From Christensenella sp. UBA941 (GTDB lineage Bacteria > Bacillota > Clostridia > Christensenellales > UBA941): 10,771 bases of DNA. Below the pieces are notes generated by a model. The model had not been told where the DNA came from and searched no databases. It saw only the letters and a program-made list of their open reading frames with translations. The stretch lies in contig DBDD01000126.1 in NCBI GenBank assembly GCA_002293365.1, forward strand, positions 1 to 10,771. Direction: 5' to 3'. Of the stretch, positions 1 through 5,967 are shown piece after piece (positions within the stretch are counted from its first letter, which is position 1; the number at the start of each line of letters is the position of its first letter). The translations under genes were made by a program, and so were the position numbers.

Positions 1-2370
1 CAAAGTAGGATCGGGTTTTGGCTTATTTGAGCCAAATAAGGCGCTCATTTTCCCCTTAAAGCCTTTAGCTTCGCCCCATTGCTTAGAGAAATCAGCGAAC
101 GTCCGATTAAACAATCCCAAGCTATGCTTCGCGCCCTCAATATCGGTTTGAATGATGGAAAATGGGTTAATTGCGCCGCCGCGAATCTTGAAGCCGTTAA
201 GAATGGTTGCGAAAACCGCTATCAGCGCCGGGAAGCCCAAAGCGGTTTGAGAGAGCTTATCAATACCCTCAACGATGCCCGTAACGAAATCGAGGAAGCC
301 TTTAACGCCTTTTGAATCAACAGAGTGCATCGCCAAGCTTTCCATCGTGGCAGAAAACTTCCTTGCTTTGCCTTCGATTGAATCTAAAACGGCCTCGTTT
401 TCCTTCATGGCGCTGCCGCTGGAATTAAGCGACGTGACAAGCACTTTTTCAGCCGTTCCCATGTCTTTAAGCATCGACGCCAGAACATTCGCGTTGTGTT
501 TACCGCCCATAAGCTCCAGCGCACCCGCTTGTTGGATGTCGGTCATGCTATCCCATACCTTCGACATTTCGAGCATGATCCGATACGGTTCTTTATAGGT
601 GTTCTCGTCTATCTGAATATCGACCTTTTGACCAGTAAGCGCGAGAAGCTTTTGCCGTAATATAGAAGTAGTTTCGGCCATTCCCTCGGTGGATTCGCCC
701 ATCGCTTCTACGTCCACTTTTGTACCGCGCAATCTCATTGAAAGGGTTTTCAATGCCGTACCAACACGTTCCGGGTCTTGAACGACGGAGTTAGCCGCGA
801 CCGCCATCGCGATACTTTGGTCAAGGGTATTACCAGCCGCGGCTAACGCAGACGCGGAGCGGCGCATTGCCTCGCCAATACCCGCGGAGCTGATAGCATA
901 GTTATTACCGACCTCGTTGAATTTATCAACAATGGTCATGCTTTTGCTGGCTTCGATGTTAAAAGCCTTCATCGTGGAAATGATCGATTCTGAGGCGACG
1001 CCAATATCATTTATCCCGTCGCCAACATTTTTGTAGACGTTAGCCGTCTTGGCAAGCTCCGCAGACTGATCCATTGTATAACCAAGTCGCGCGAAGTCGG
1101 CGCTGGAATTTAACATGTCAGCTACGGTAGAGCCGTATTTCTTTGCACTCGCCGCGCCCTTTTCCATAAAGGCAGCGTAAGAGGCGTCGGAAGCGCTCGT
1201 AACCTTGCGCAGCTCGGTCATCGCCTTGTCGATGTTCAATACGTCTTGAACGACCTCACGCAGCGCTTGTTGAAGAAGCTGTACTCCCGCTACAACGACC
1301 GCGAGGCCAAGATGACTTCCAAAGAGACGTTTGAACTGTGCTCCGAGAGTTTCCGATTCTAAACCGGCATCGCGAATAGCCTGAGTTAGATTGTTAAATT
1401 CATACTCGAAGTCTTTAACTTCGTTCGGACGAGCTTGACGCAGCCTTGCCGTGAAGTCATCTACCTGCGCGGATAGCCCGGAATTGTACTTTACTTTTGT
1501 GTTAGTGGCAAAATACCTGTCAGCCTGAGCCGTCAGATGCTGTAAATTAATCGCCTGTTGCTTGCTCCAATTGGCCGCGGCGTCGATTTTATTAAGCGCC
1601 GTCATTTTTGTGCCAATTTCGCCAACAATGCGGTTGTACTGTTGCGCATCTTTTATATTCCACTTCACGGGATCAATACCGGCGTACTTGGCCTGTAATG
1701 CGTTAGCTTGCTGGAATAAGCGCGTCAGCTCCTCCGTCGTAGAGCCTTTGCCGCTTCCGTAAGACGCTTGAAGTCCCGAAAGCTTGTCCATGTTGGGCGA
1801 TACTTTCGAGATAATGCGCTGACTATATAAGGCTTTGTCTGCCTTTTCCTTGAGGCTGTTAAACCGATTCTTCCAATGATCTACACCGGCGCTGTCAAGA
1901 GTTTTTAACTCAGCGCGAAGGTTTGAAATCTTTCTTTTCAGCGAATCACTGGCAGCGCCGGCGGCTTCGAGGCTTTTCTTAATATTGTAGAGCCTCTTAT
2001 CGTTTGTTTCTCTGAAAGAAACCAGATTAACGGGCTTTGTGGAGCTGGTTTTCGTGGAGCCGGATTTCGTAGAGTTTGAGCTTGTTGAGCCTGAGCTTGC
2101 GGCGGCAGAACCAGTCTGTGCAAGACCTTTGCCTATTGCGTTGGCATGTTTTACAGCCAGACCGCTTGCGATTGTTTCTAATTGGCTCTTGAACCTAGCA
2201 AGCGCTCTGGTCGCGTCGATTTTATCAACTGTAACGACAACCTTTGCCGCACCGCTGTTGATGGCATTTTGTACAAGTTTTCTAAGCCCCGCGGCAAACT
2301 CCCCGGAAGAAGTATCTACGCCAACATCAACCAATACGGTTGTGCCTTTTAATTTAATTGAGTCGCCCAT
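1..2370 (-). CDS. Tail tape measure protein, TP901 type, N-terminal 790 codons (3' end outside the window)
   Basis: The frame is open without a stop from ATG 2370 (preceded by GGAGG) to base 1, so only the C-terminal part is missing. The tape measure sets tail length and is packed inside the tail tube. Residues 1-85 are a short folded head. Residues about 88-112 are a Ser/Thr/Gly/Lys linker with repeated STK. A long helical, coiled-coil-like part follows to about 350. A short hydrophobic stretch (GLAVVVAGVQLL, near 357) precedes the TP901 domain at about 375-560, recognisable by IDKAMTELRKVTSASD, FARLGYTMDQSAELAKTANV, STMKAFNIEA and RVGTALKTLSMRLRG. Near residue 720 a second hydrophobic segment (ALGFPALIAVFATIL) may help in genome delivery across a membrane. 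It is separated from its usual chaperone partner by the inverted XRE gene and two terminators. Confidence 0.92.
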   Translation of the reverse strand, partial: MGDSIKLKGTTVLVDVGVDTSSGEFAAGLRKLVQNAINSGAAKVVVTVDKIDATRALARFKSQLETIASGLAVKHANAIGKGLAQTGSAAASSGSTSSNSTKSGSTKTSSTKPVNLVSFRETNDKRLYNIKKSLEAAGAASDSLKRKISNLRAELKTLDSAGVDHWKNRFNSLKEKADKALYSQRIISKVSPNMDKLSGLQASYGSGKGSTTEELTRLFQQANALQAKYAGIDPVKWNIKDAQQYNRIVGEIGTKMTALNKIDAAANWSKQQAINLQHLTAQADRYFATNTKVKYNSGLSAQVDDFTARLRQARPNEVKDFEYEFNNLTQAIRDAGLESETLGAQFKRLFGSHLGLAVVVAGVQLLQQALREVVQDVLNIDKAMTELRKVTSASDASYAAFMEKGAASAKKYGSTVADMLNSSADFARLGYTMDQSAELAKTANVYKNVGDGINDIGVASESIISTMKAFNIEASKSMTIVDKFNEVGNNYAISSAGIGEAMRRSASALAAAGNTLDQSIAMAVAANSVVQDPERVGTALKTLSMRLRGTKVDVEAMGESTEGMAETTSILRQKLLALTGQKVDIQIDENTYKEPYRIMLEMSKVWDSMTDIQQAGALELMGGKHNANVLASMLKDMGTAEKVLVTSLNSSGSAMKENEAVLDSIEGKARKFSATMESLAMHSVDSKGVKGFLDFVTGIVEGIDKLSQTALGFPALIAVFATILNGFKIRGGAINPFSIIQTDIEGAKHSLGLFNRTFADFSKQWGEAKGFKGKMSALFGSNKPKPDPTL

Positions 2371-2394
2371 GCGAAATACCTCCGTATTTTTAAG

Positions 2395-2420
2395 AAAAAT
2401 AAAAGAGGCGTGATACCTCT
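2395..2420 (-). terminator. Second tandem terminator ahead of the tape measure gene
   Basis: On the minus strand AGAGGT (2420-2415), loop ATCAC, GCCTCT (2409-2404), then TTTATTTTT. The stem is 6 bp with one G-T pair. It lies about 25 bases before the tape measure start, so read-through, antitermination or RNA processing is needed for tape measure expression. Confidence 0.6.
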
Positions 2421-2427
2421 CGATAGC

Positions 2428-2457
2428 AAAAGAAAAGGCCAGTCGAAATGACCGACC
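2428..2457 (-). terminator. First of two tandem terminators ahead of the tape measure gene
   Basis: On the minus strand GGTCGGTC (2457-2450), loop ATTTC, GACTGGCC (2444-2437), then TTTTCTTTT. The 8-bp stem includes two G-T pairs. The form is that of a rho-independent terminator for transcripts running leftward through the antisense of the XRE gene. Confidence 0.7.
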
Positions 2458-2480
2458 CTTAATAGTGCGACATTTAAGTA

Positions 2481-2509
2481 TTGAAATTGTTTCAGCTATG
2501 GTGTATCAT
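2481..2509 (+). promoter_or_regulatory. Sigma-70 promoter of the helix-turn-helix gene with operator-like palindromes
   Basis: TTGAAA (2481-2486), a 17-base spacer, and TATCAT (2504-2509) form a good vegetative promoter. TGAAA-TTG-TTTCA (2482-2494) is a perfect inverted repeat over the -35 box, and TAGG-ACAA-CCTA (2519-2530) is another just after the likely start site. Either could be the binding site for autorepression by the XRE protein. Confidence 0.7.
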
Positions 2510-2547
2510 CGGGAAAATTAGGACAACCTACTGCGAGGGGAACAACA

Positions 2548-2859
2548 ATGAGCAAGCACGCTAAACGATGGAATGAACCAATTCAAGATATTGTTACCCC
2601 GGAGGAAAAAGCAGCCGTCGCAATCAGAACCGCGATTATGGAGGAAATAAAAAAAGCCCGAACTGAGCGAGGCTTATCACAAAGGAAAATGGAGGAATTA
2701 TGCGGCGTAAAGCAAAACGTAATCTCGCGGATGGAAAAAGGGGAAACTAGCCCGCAGATAGATACTGTCTTGAAATTATTAGCTTCTTTGGGTAAGACAT
2801 TGTACATCGGCGATTTAATGAGTACCGACAACGAGCAAGAAGAAAACCCCACGGCTTAA
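2548..2859 (+). CDS. XRE-family (HigA-antitoxin-like) helix-turn-helix regulator
   Basis: 103 residues from ATG 2548, with GAGGGG eight bases upstream and a sigma-70 promoter 39 bases before that. Residues 32-87 form an XRE/Cro-CI domain: GLSQRKMEELCGVKQNVISR spans the two DNA-reading helices (about 44-61), followed by MEKGETSPQIDTVLKLLASL. The 30-residue N-terminal helix and the segment LGKTLYI after the domain are typical of HigA-type antitoxins and related small repressors rather than of full CI repressors, which carry a C-terminal oligomerisation or peptidase domain. No toxin gene accompanies it on either side. The gene runs against the late operon, sits between the gp10-like gene and the tape measure, and ends tail to tail with the former. 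It is probably expressed outside late infection as cargo, perhaps autoregulated. Targets are unknown. Confidence 0.85.
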   Translation: MSKHAKRWNEPIQDIVTPEEKAAVAIRTAIMEEIKKARTERGLSQRKMEELCGVKQNVISRMEKGETSPQIDTVLKLLASLGKTLYIGDLMSTDNEQEENPTA

Positions 2860-3377
2860 TCTGGCCCCGAAACCTGAATATCGTAGGTGTTTTTCTTGTT
2901 AAAATCCGCTATGCCCTTCTTGATAAAGCCGAAGCCCTCCTGATGCCCGAAATGTTCTATGTCGCGAAACCAAACGTCTTTTTTAACCGCCCAACCCTTA
3001 TCAATTACCTTTACCCTATCAACAGACATTCCACCCTCAAATCTTGACGAGCTGGGAATTTCTTTGATGTCTACGTATGCTGTAAGTGTTTGGCCGTCCG
3101 GCGAGATATCAACCCGCGCAGATGCTACAGCGACATTTCCTTCGCCTTGAAGTTGTTCAGATCGTTTGTACATTTTGGGACTGTAAGAAGCATAATATGT
3201 CCGTATTTGCTTTTCAATACAGCGCGCAAGGCGCTTCGCCTCTTTTTTCATGATAGCGGGCGTAATAAGGCCGGGGATGTCTTTGGCTGCTTTCTTAATG
3301 AGCCTATCTCTTTGATTCTGAATCGCAGCATCAAGAGAGCCTTTTCGAGCGGCCAGATTAGTTTTAACGATCCTCAT
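2856..3377 (-). CDS. Small structural protein, gp10-like (tail completion type)
   Basis: 173 residues from ATG 3377, which gives an N-terminus MRIVKTNLAARKGSLDAAI and overlaps the previous stop by 14 bases. An upstream in-frame ATG at 3407 would overlap more and adds residues that look like chaperone-frame shadow. The first 80 residues are helical and basic (QNQRDRLIKKAAKDI), followed by TYYASYSPKMYKRSEQL, a motif of the form YY-x-SY-x-P-x-x-Y-x-R seen in HK97 gp10-like and related phage structural proteins. A beta-rich C-terminal half follows (SARVDISPDGQTLTAYVDI). HK97 gp10-like genes normally lie nearer the neck genes, so the position next to the tape measure is unusual and the role stays open. 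Its TAA shares bases with the stop of the convergent helix-turn-helix gene. Confidence 0.65.
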   Translation of the reverse strand: MRIVKTNLAARKGSLDAAIQNQRDRLIKKAAKDIPGLITPAIMKKEAKRLARCIEKQIRTYYASYSPKMYKRSEQLQGEGNVAVASARVDISPDGQTLTAYVDIKEIPSSSRFEGGMSVDRVKVIDKGWAVKKDVWFRDIEHFGHQEGFGFIKKGIADFNKKNTYDIQVSGPD

Positions 3378-3966
3378 ACTCGGTTTCAGGCGCGGCAGCA
3401 TCGTCATTGGCGGCAGCAGCCGCCGAAAATACTTGCCGATAGAAATCAGGATCGCCGGCCTTTTCCGCGACGTTCTTAGTCAGCGCCGAGAACATTTCAA
3501 GAATAGGCGATTTCGGCGCTGTATAAACGAGCTGATTCTTCTTAAACTCAATGAGCTTGTCGATCTCGCTCAGGAGCGCGTCGAACTGAATAGCGTTCAC
3601 CAGCTCTAAAACCTGATTGACAATCCCTGTGTTGACGCAAAAAGCGTAGAGAGCTTCCGGGTCGGCGTCGTTTATGTCCATGTCGGTGTAATACACGAGT
3701 ACGGCGCGTTGCAGCGCGATATTCATATACTGCGGAACATAGCGGACTTCCGCGCCCTCTGCTTCGTCCTCCGGCTCATAAAACACGCTGTCCGCTACGT
3801 CCGATGCGAACTGAAGATATTCGAGAAGCGAAAGCTTGGGTTTTACGCGAACCTGAAACTCCTCGGTTTCATCGAAGGTGATAGTAAGCGTGGCGCTTTC
3901 GTCAGTTGCTTCGTAGTTTTTATTTATGCGCTCCAAATCGGCGACGGTGAAATTCTTATTATTCAT
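3364..3966 (-). CDS. Putative tail assembly chaperone
   Basis: 200 residues from ATG 3966, preceded by CAGGAGC. A longer in-frame start at 4056 would overlap the nuclease gene and is not favoured. An N-terminal beta segment (ATLTITFDETEEFQVRVKPK) leads into an all-helical body with LSLLEYLQFASDVADSVF, YMNIALQRAVLVYYTDMDI, and TGIVNQVLELVNAIQFDALL, ending in an Ala/Asp/Glu-rich tail (AAAAANDDAAAPETEYEDR). This layout and its position between tail tube and tape measure fit the chaperones that load onto the tape measure before tube polymerisation. In many phages the chaperone has a second product made by a programmed frameshift. I saw no convincing slippery site at the overlap with the next gene. 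The role is inferred from position and fold impression. Confidence 0.65.
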   Translation of the reverse strand: MNNKNFTVADLERINKNYEATDESATLTITFDETEEFQVRVKPKLSLLEYLQFASDVADSVFYEPEDEAEGAEVRYVPQYMNIALQRAVLVYYTDMDINDADPEALYAFCVNTGIVNQVLELVNAIQFDALLSEIDKLIEFKKNQLVYTAPKSPILEMFSALTKNVAEKAGDPDFYRQVFSAAAAANDDAAAPETEYEDR

Positions 3967-3982
3967 TAAGGCAATGCTCCTG

Positions 3983-4420
3983 TTATTTTGTTTTACTTTT
4001 GGCCCTTTTCCTCGCGGATCGGCCAGCCTTGATAACGTCATAGTCAACCCATCCACCGTCGATCTTGCTGTAGCCGATCCAGCGGTAGTCGATATCGGGA
4101 TACCGATACCAAAACAGCTTGCGTTTAATTATCGCCGTACTATCCGGCGCGCCTTTGGTATCAATCACTATGACATGGTTGTTTTTATCTGTGATTACAA
4201 AGTCCGCGACGTAATGGATCGCCCGGACATGGCGTTTATCGTGCTGGAATCCCTTTTGCAGTTGAAATTCAACCTGTAGTTGGCAGTTGAGTATATCACC
4301 GCTTGCCAGTCGCGGCAGTATCCAGTCACGGTAGTATCGCATTTCGAGCCTAGAGGCGAAAACGATACCATCATAAGTCCTCTTGGACGTGTCTTTAGCG
4401 ACATTGAATTTATTTTTTTG
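3983..4420 (-). CDS. PD-(D/E)XK nuclease-like protein (DUF1064 type) without its own clear start
   Basis: The span given is the coherent protein part, 145 residues counted from the CAA codon at 4420. The signature of the DUF1064 family is visible: NKFNVAKDTSKRTYDGIVF, then SRLEMRYY with Glu26, then YVADFVI with Asp73 and VIDTKG with Asp87 and Lys89. The E, D and DxK set is the active-site layout of PD-(D/E)XK nuclease folds, so DNA cleavage or junction processing is a reasonable guess. The C-terminus is basic (RSARKRAKSK). The frame runs open upstream to 4675 but only overlaps the zinc-ribbon gene in another frame and reads as low-quality protein there. No ATG or GTG lies near the family start, and the nearest TTG (4495) has no good ribosome site. 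Translation therefore needs a shift at the A7 run, or the gene is broken by one base. The stop lies 16 bases before the next gene. Confidence 0.65.
   Translation of the reverse strand, partial: QKNKFNVAKDTSKRTYDGIVFASRLEMRYYRDWILPRLASGDILNCQLQVEFQLQKGFQHDKRHVRAIHYVADFVITDKNNHVIVIDTKGAPDSTAIIKRKLFWYRYPDIDYRWIGYSKIDGGWVDYDVIKAGRSARKRAKSKTK
4410..4420 (-). other. Seven-A run at the zinc-ribbon stop, possible frameshift or slippage site
   Basis: On the minus strand the sequence is C AAAAAAA TAA. The zinc-ribbon frame reads TCA AAA AAA TAA. A -2 or +1 ribosomal shift, or transcript slippage that drops one A or adds two, joins it in frame to the nuclease ORF (AAT AAA TTC AAT). A standard -1 shift would not. 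Confidence 0.45.
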
Positions 4421-4727
4421 ATTGCTGCTGATTGGGAACGCGCCCCTTTCTCGCCTGTTTGCTCGGCTTGGCGGCGGCGACGGGAGCTGCTTCAATCTCG
4501 ACGGGAGCGGTTTCCGTCTCACTAGGCGCTTCGGCGCTTTCAATGGCGATTTCCTCTTGCGGAGCGGATTCAGGTTCTTCGGCGCGCGCCGCGATAATGG
4601 CGTCTTGGTATTCCATATAGCACTCCGGGGAACAAGCCATTTCGCGGTAATCGTGCAATTTGCCGCAATTGTCACAGTGGTAATAAGGCTTTCCGCAGTT
4701 TTTACAGATATGATTAGGTTCTTTCAA
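4410..4727 (-). CDS. Zinc-ribbon protein with acidic Ala/Pro/Glu linker
   Basis: 105 residues from a TTG start at 4727; AAAGGAAA lies about 7 bases upstream and no better ATG exists in frame. Residues 8-36 hold a metal-binding module: CKNC (8-11), CDNC (18-21), His25, then CSPEC (32-36). This pattern suits one or two zinc sites for nucleic-acid or protein binding. Residues about 47-95 form an acidic low-complexity linker (EEPESAPQEEIAIESAEAP and following), ending in a basic tail. The 0 frame closes with TCA AAA AAA TAA. A nuclease-like frame continues directly after it, so this ORF may be the N-terminal half of a longer shifted product. It follows the RNA block and starts the second half of the late operon. 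The exact role is unknown. Confidence 0.7.
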   Translation of the reverse strand: MKEPNHICKNCGKPYYHCDNCGKLHDYREMACSPECYMEYQDAIIAARAEEPESAPQEEIAIESAEAPSETETAPVEIEAAPVAAAKPSKQARKGRVPNQQQSKK

Positions 4728-4822
4728 AGATGATTTCCTTTCATGAAATTATTGCGTTACCTGATTAAGCTTTTAATGCCAAAATAATCAATGCCTAAAA
4801 TGAAAAATCCTCGTAATAATGC

Positions 4823-4853
4823 TTGACATTAAAGGGACTAAAAAGCTTATCCT
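4823..4853 (+). promoter_or_regulatory. Promoter for the plus-strand structured RNA
   Basis: A perfect -35 box TTGACA (4823-4828) is followed by TATCCT at 4848-4853 (19-base spacing) or TTATCC at 4847-4852 (18-base spacing). The -10 match is moderate and the spacing slightly long. Transcription would begin near 4861, immediately before the folded region. Confidence 0.5.
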
Positions 4854-4860
4854 GTAAATG

Positions 4861-5029
4861 CATCATTAAGAGTACGGGTGATGTGTCGGAAAACGAGCCT
4901 ATGCGACCGGGAAGCGACATTATAGACTCCGCTTCGCCGAAAGCTCTCGGCCATAGGCGGCGACATCAGTGTCGCGTGGGTTCGTTTTCAAGCTCATGAG
5001 CGATTTGTTCATGAGCCTTTTGCTTTTTT
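4861..5029 (+). ncRNA. Unassigned structured RNA with its own promoter and terminator
   Basis: This block has no ORF with a ribosome site but folds elaborately on the plus strand. An 8-bp stem joins GAAAACGA (4889-4896) to TCGTTTTC (4982-4989). Directly inside it GCCTATG (4897-4903) pairs with CATAGGC (4952-4958). That second stem encloses GAAGCG/CGCTTC (4911-4916 with 4930-4935) and GCCGA/TCGGC (4936-4940 with 4947-4951). Between the first and second stem on the 3' side is GCGACA/TGTCGC (4960-4965 with 4970-4975) around a 4-base loop. A terminator hairpin with a T tract closes the 3' end and a TTGACA promoter precedes it. So it looks like an RNA gene of roughly 170 bases, opposite in direction to all neighbouring virion genes. 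I do not recognise it as tRNA, tmRNA, SRP RNA or a riboswitch I know. A late minus-strand transcript reading through here would be its perfect antisense. Confidence 0.6.
4992..5029 (+). terminator. Rho-independent terminator of the plus-strand RNA
   Basis: GCTCATGA (4992-4999) pairs perfectly with TCATGAGC (5009-5016) around a 9-base loop and is followed by CTTTTGCTTTTTT. The T tract fixes the direction as plus. No protein gene on the plus strand needs it, so it supports an RNA transcript ending here. Confidence 0.75.
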
Positions 5030-5060
5030 GCGGGAGCACGTCGCTATGACATGCCCCCGC
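5030..5060. other. Imperfect hairpin after the major tail gene
   Basis: GCGGGAGCA (5030-5038) pairs with TGCCCCCGC (5052-5060) with one mismatch, and an inner GTC/GAC extends the stem. It lies 12 bases beyond the tail-tube stop codon. On the minus strand it is followed by A residues rather than T, so it does not look like an intrinsic terminator for the late mRNA. It may protect the 3' end. Confidence 0.5.
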
Positions 5061-5072
5061 AGCCGTCAGAGG

Positions 5073-5903
5073 TTATTTTACAGCATCAGCCTCGTCGAAG
5101 ATGTAAAGCTCCCACAGGGTATGTGAGCCGCCGCCAGTGCCGCAGCCGCCGGCCAGCGCCTCAAATTCCATCGCTTGGACGCTCGGATCGTTACCAAAGG
5201 CCAGCTCGAAGTTACCCGACGCCTTCGCCTTCGGGTAGATGATCTTGCCGCAGTAGCTCTGCTCCGTACAGATGTCCTTCGCGTAGATATCCGCGACCAA
5301 CATACCAGTCGTACTGAACTTGTTGTCAGCGTTGAGGATTTTCTTCGCGTTGTTGACTTCGATATCGTAGATAGCGACGATATGGTCGCCCTCGCTGATA
5401 TTGCCGTCAGTCGGGACATTGACGGTTTTCTTGGCCGAGCTGTACGAGAAGGTATCCGAACCGGCAGTAGCGCCAATCGGATACGGCTTACCGAGAGTGC
5501 CGTCCAAGTTCTTCTTGTAGATGAATTTGATTTCCGCGCCGGCACGGCCAGCGGGTTTATGCGTAAGCGTCGCCTGTAGGCCGCTGCCGCCGTTGAATAC
5601 CTTTACGTCGTCCAAGAAACCGCGCACGACATGCGTACCCGTCTCGACGCCGCTGCCCGTCTGTGCGGCCATAATGCCGTCGATGATCGCGCCGTTCGTG
5701 GCGGTAATCTTCGACGCCTTGTTCCTGTCGCCGGAGCCGATCTTAACGCCGTTCTTACCCAGCGCGTAAACCGTTTCCTGCTCATTCGACATGTTCGCTT
5801 CCTGAAGGTCGTCGGCGATAAAATAACACGCGCCGTTCGCCAAATTCAAGAACGTCAGCCGCTCAATATTTTGGACGATATACTTTTGCGAATTAACTCC
5901 CAT
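5073..5903 (-). CDS. Probable major tail (tube) protein
   Basis: 276 residues from ATG 5903, preceded by GGGAGGAA. The protein is beta-rich, Gly/Ala/Thr-rich and lacks membrane or catalytic features, as expected for a tail tube subunit that stacks in hexamers. Segments worth noting are YALGKNGVKIGSGDRNKASK near residue 46, a middle domain with EIKFIYKKNLDGTLGKPY and ISEGDHIVAIYDIEV, and a C-terminal part with LVADIYAKDICTEQSYCGKI and KASGNFELAFGNDP, ending LWELYIFDEADAVK. I recall major tail proteins of Firmicutes phages with this pattern (Dxx(V/I)C...G near the end, then ASGxF). Its place two genes after a tail terminator and upstream of chaperone and tape measure genes fits. It has its own hairpin-bounded leader, in keeping with high expression. 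Confidence 0.75.
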   Translation of the reverse strand: MGVNSQKYIVQNIERLTFLNLANGACYFIADDLQEANMSNEQETVYALGKNGVKIGSGDRNKASKITATNGAIIDGIMAAQTGSGVETGTHVVRGFLDDVKVFNGGSGLQATLTHKPAGRAGAEIKFIYKKNLDGTLGKPYPIGATAGSDTFSYSSAKKTVNVPTDGNISEGDHIVAIYDIEVNNAKKILNADNKFSTTGMLVADIYAKDICTEQSYCGKIIYPKAKASGNFELAFGNDPSVQAMEFEALAGGCGTGGGSHTLWELYIFDEADAVK

Positions 5904-5918
5904 TAAGTGTTCCTCCCG

Positions 5919-5949
5919 AAAATTAAAAATCCGGGGCAGATAGCCCCGG
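5919..5949 (-). terminator. Intrinsic terminator or attenuator just before the major tail gene
   Basis: On the minus strand CCGGGGC (5949-5943), loop TATCT, GCCCCGG (5937-5931), then ATTTTTAATTTT. This is a 7-bp GC-rich stem plus U tract, the classic rho-independent form. It lies between the TAA of the preceding gene and the ribosome site of the major tail gene, so it would either limit read-through or mark a processed 5' end for that mRNA. Confidence 0.75.
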
Positions 5950-5967
5950 TCGTGGGTACATGATGGA

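Noticed and set aside
79..598. Plus-strand ORFs within the tape measure gene.
   Set aside because: They oppose a continuous 790-codon frame with clear TP901 features and have no ribosome sites.
2371..2547. A toxin gene partner upstream of the XRE gene.
   Set aside because: The gap carries only terminators, a promoter and palindromes; no frame with a ribosome site exists on either strand.
3364..3407. A lambda G/GT-like programmed frameshift between the chaperone and the gp10-like gene.
   Set aside because: The overlap has no X-XXY-YYZ heptamer or homopolymer run, and the second gene has its own ATG at 3377 with a sensible N-terminus.
4195..4404. ORF starting at an ATG just after the A7 run.
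   Set aside because: It is the -1 frame over the nuclease-like sequence, shows no family features and has no ribosome site. The DUF1064 signature is in another frame.
4421..4675. The nuclease frame extended upstream to ATG 4675.
   Set aside because: The added sequence is Arg/Pro/Lys-rich shadow of the zinc-ribbon gene in another frame, and ATG 4675 lies in the middle of that gene without a ribosome site.
5030..5060. Terminator of the major tail gene on the minus strand.
   Set aside because: The stem is followed by A residues on that strand, not T, so it is listed only as a hairpin.
5078..5545. Long Arg/Ser-rich ORF on the minus strand inside the major tail gene.
   Set aside because: Low-complexity Arg/Ser/Thr composition is typical of an alternate frame of a GC-rich gene; no ribosome site.
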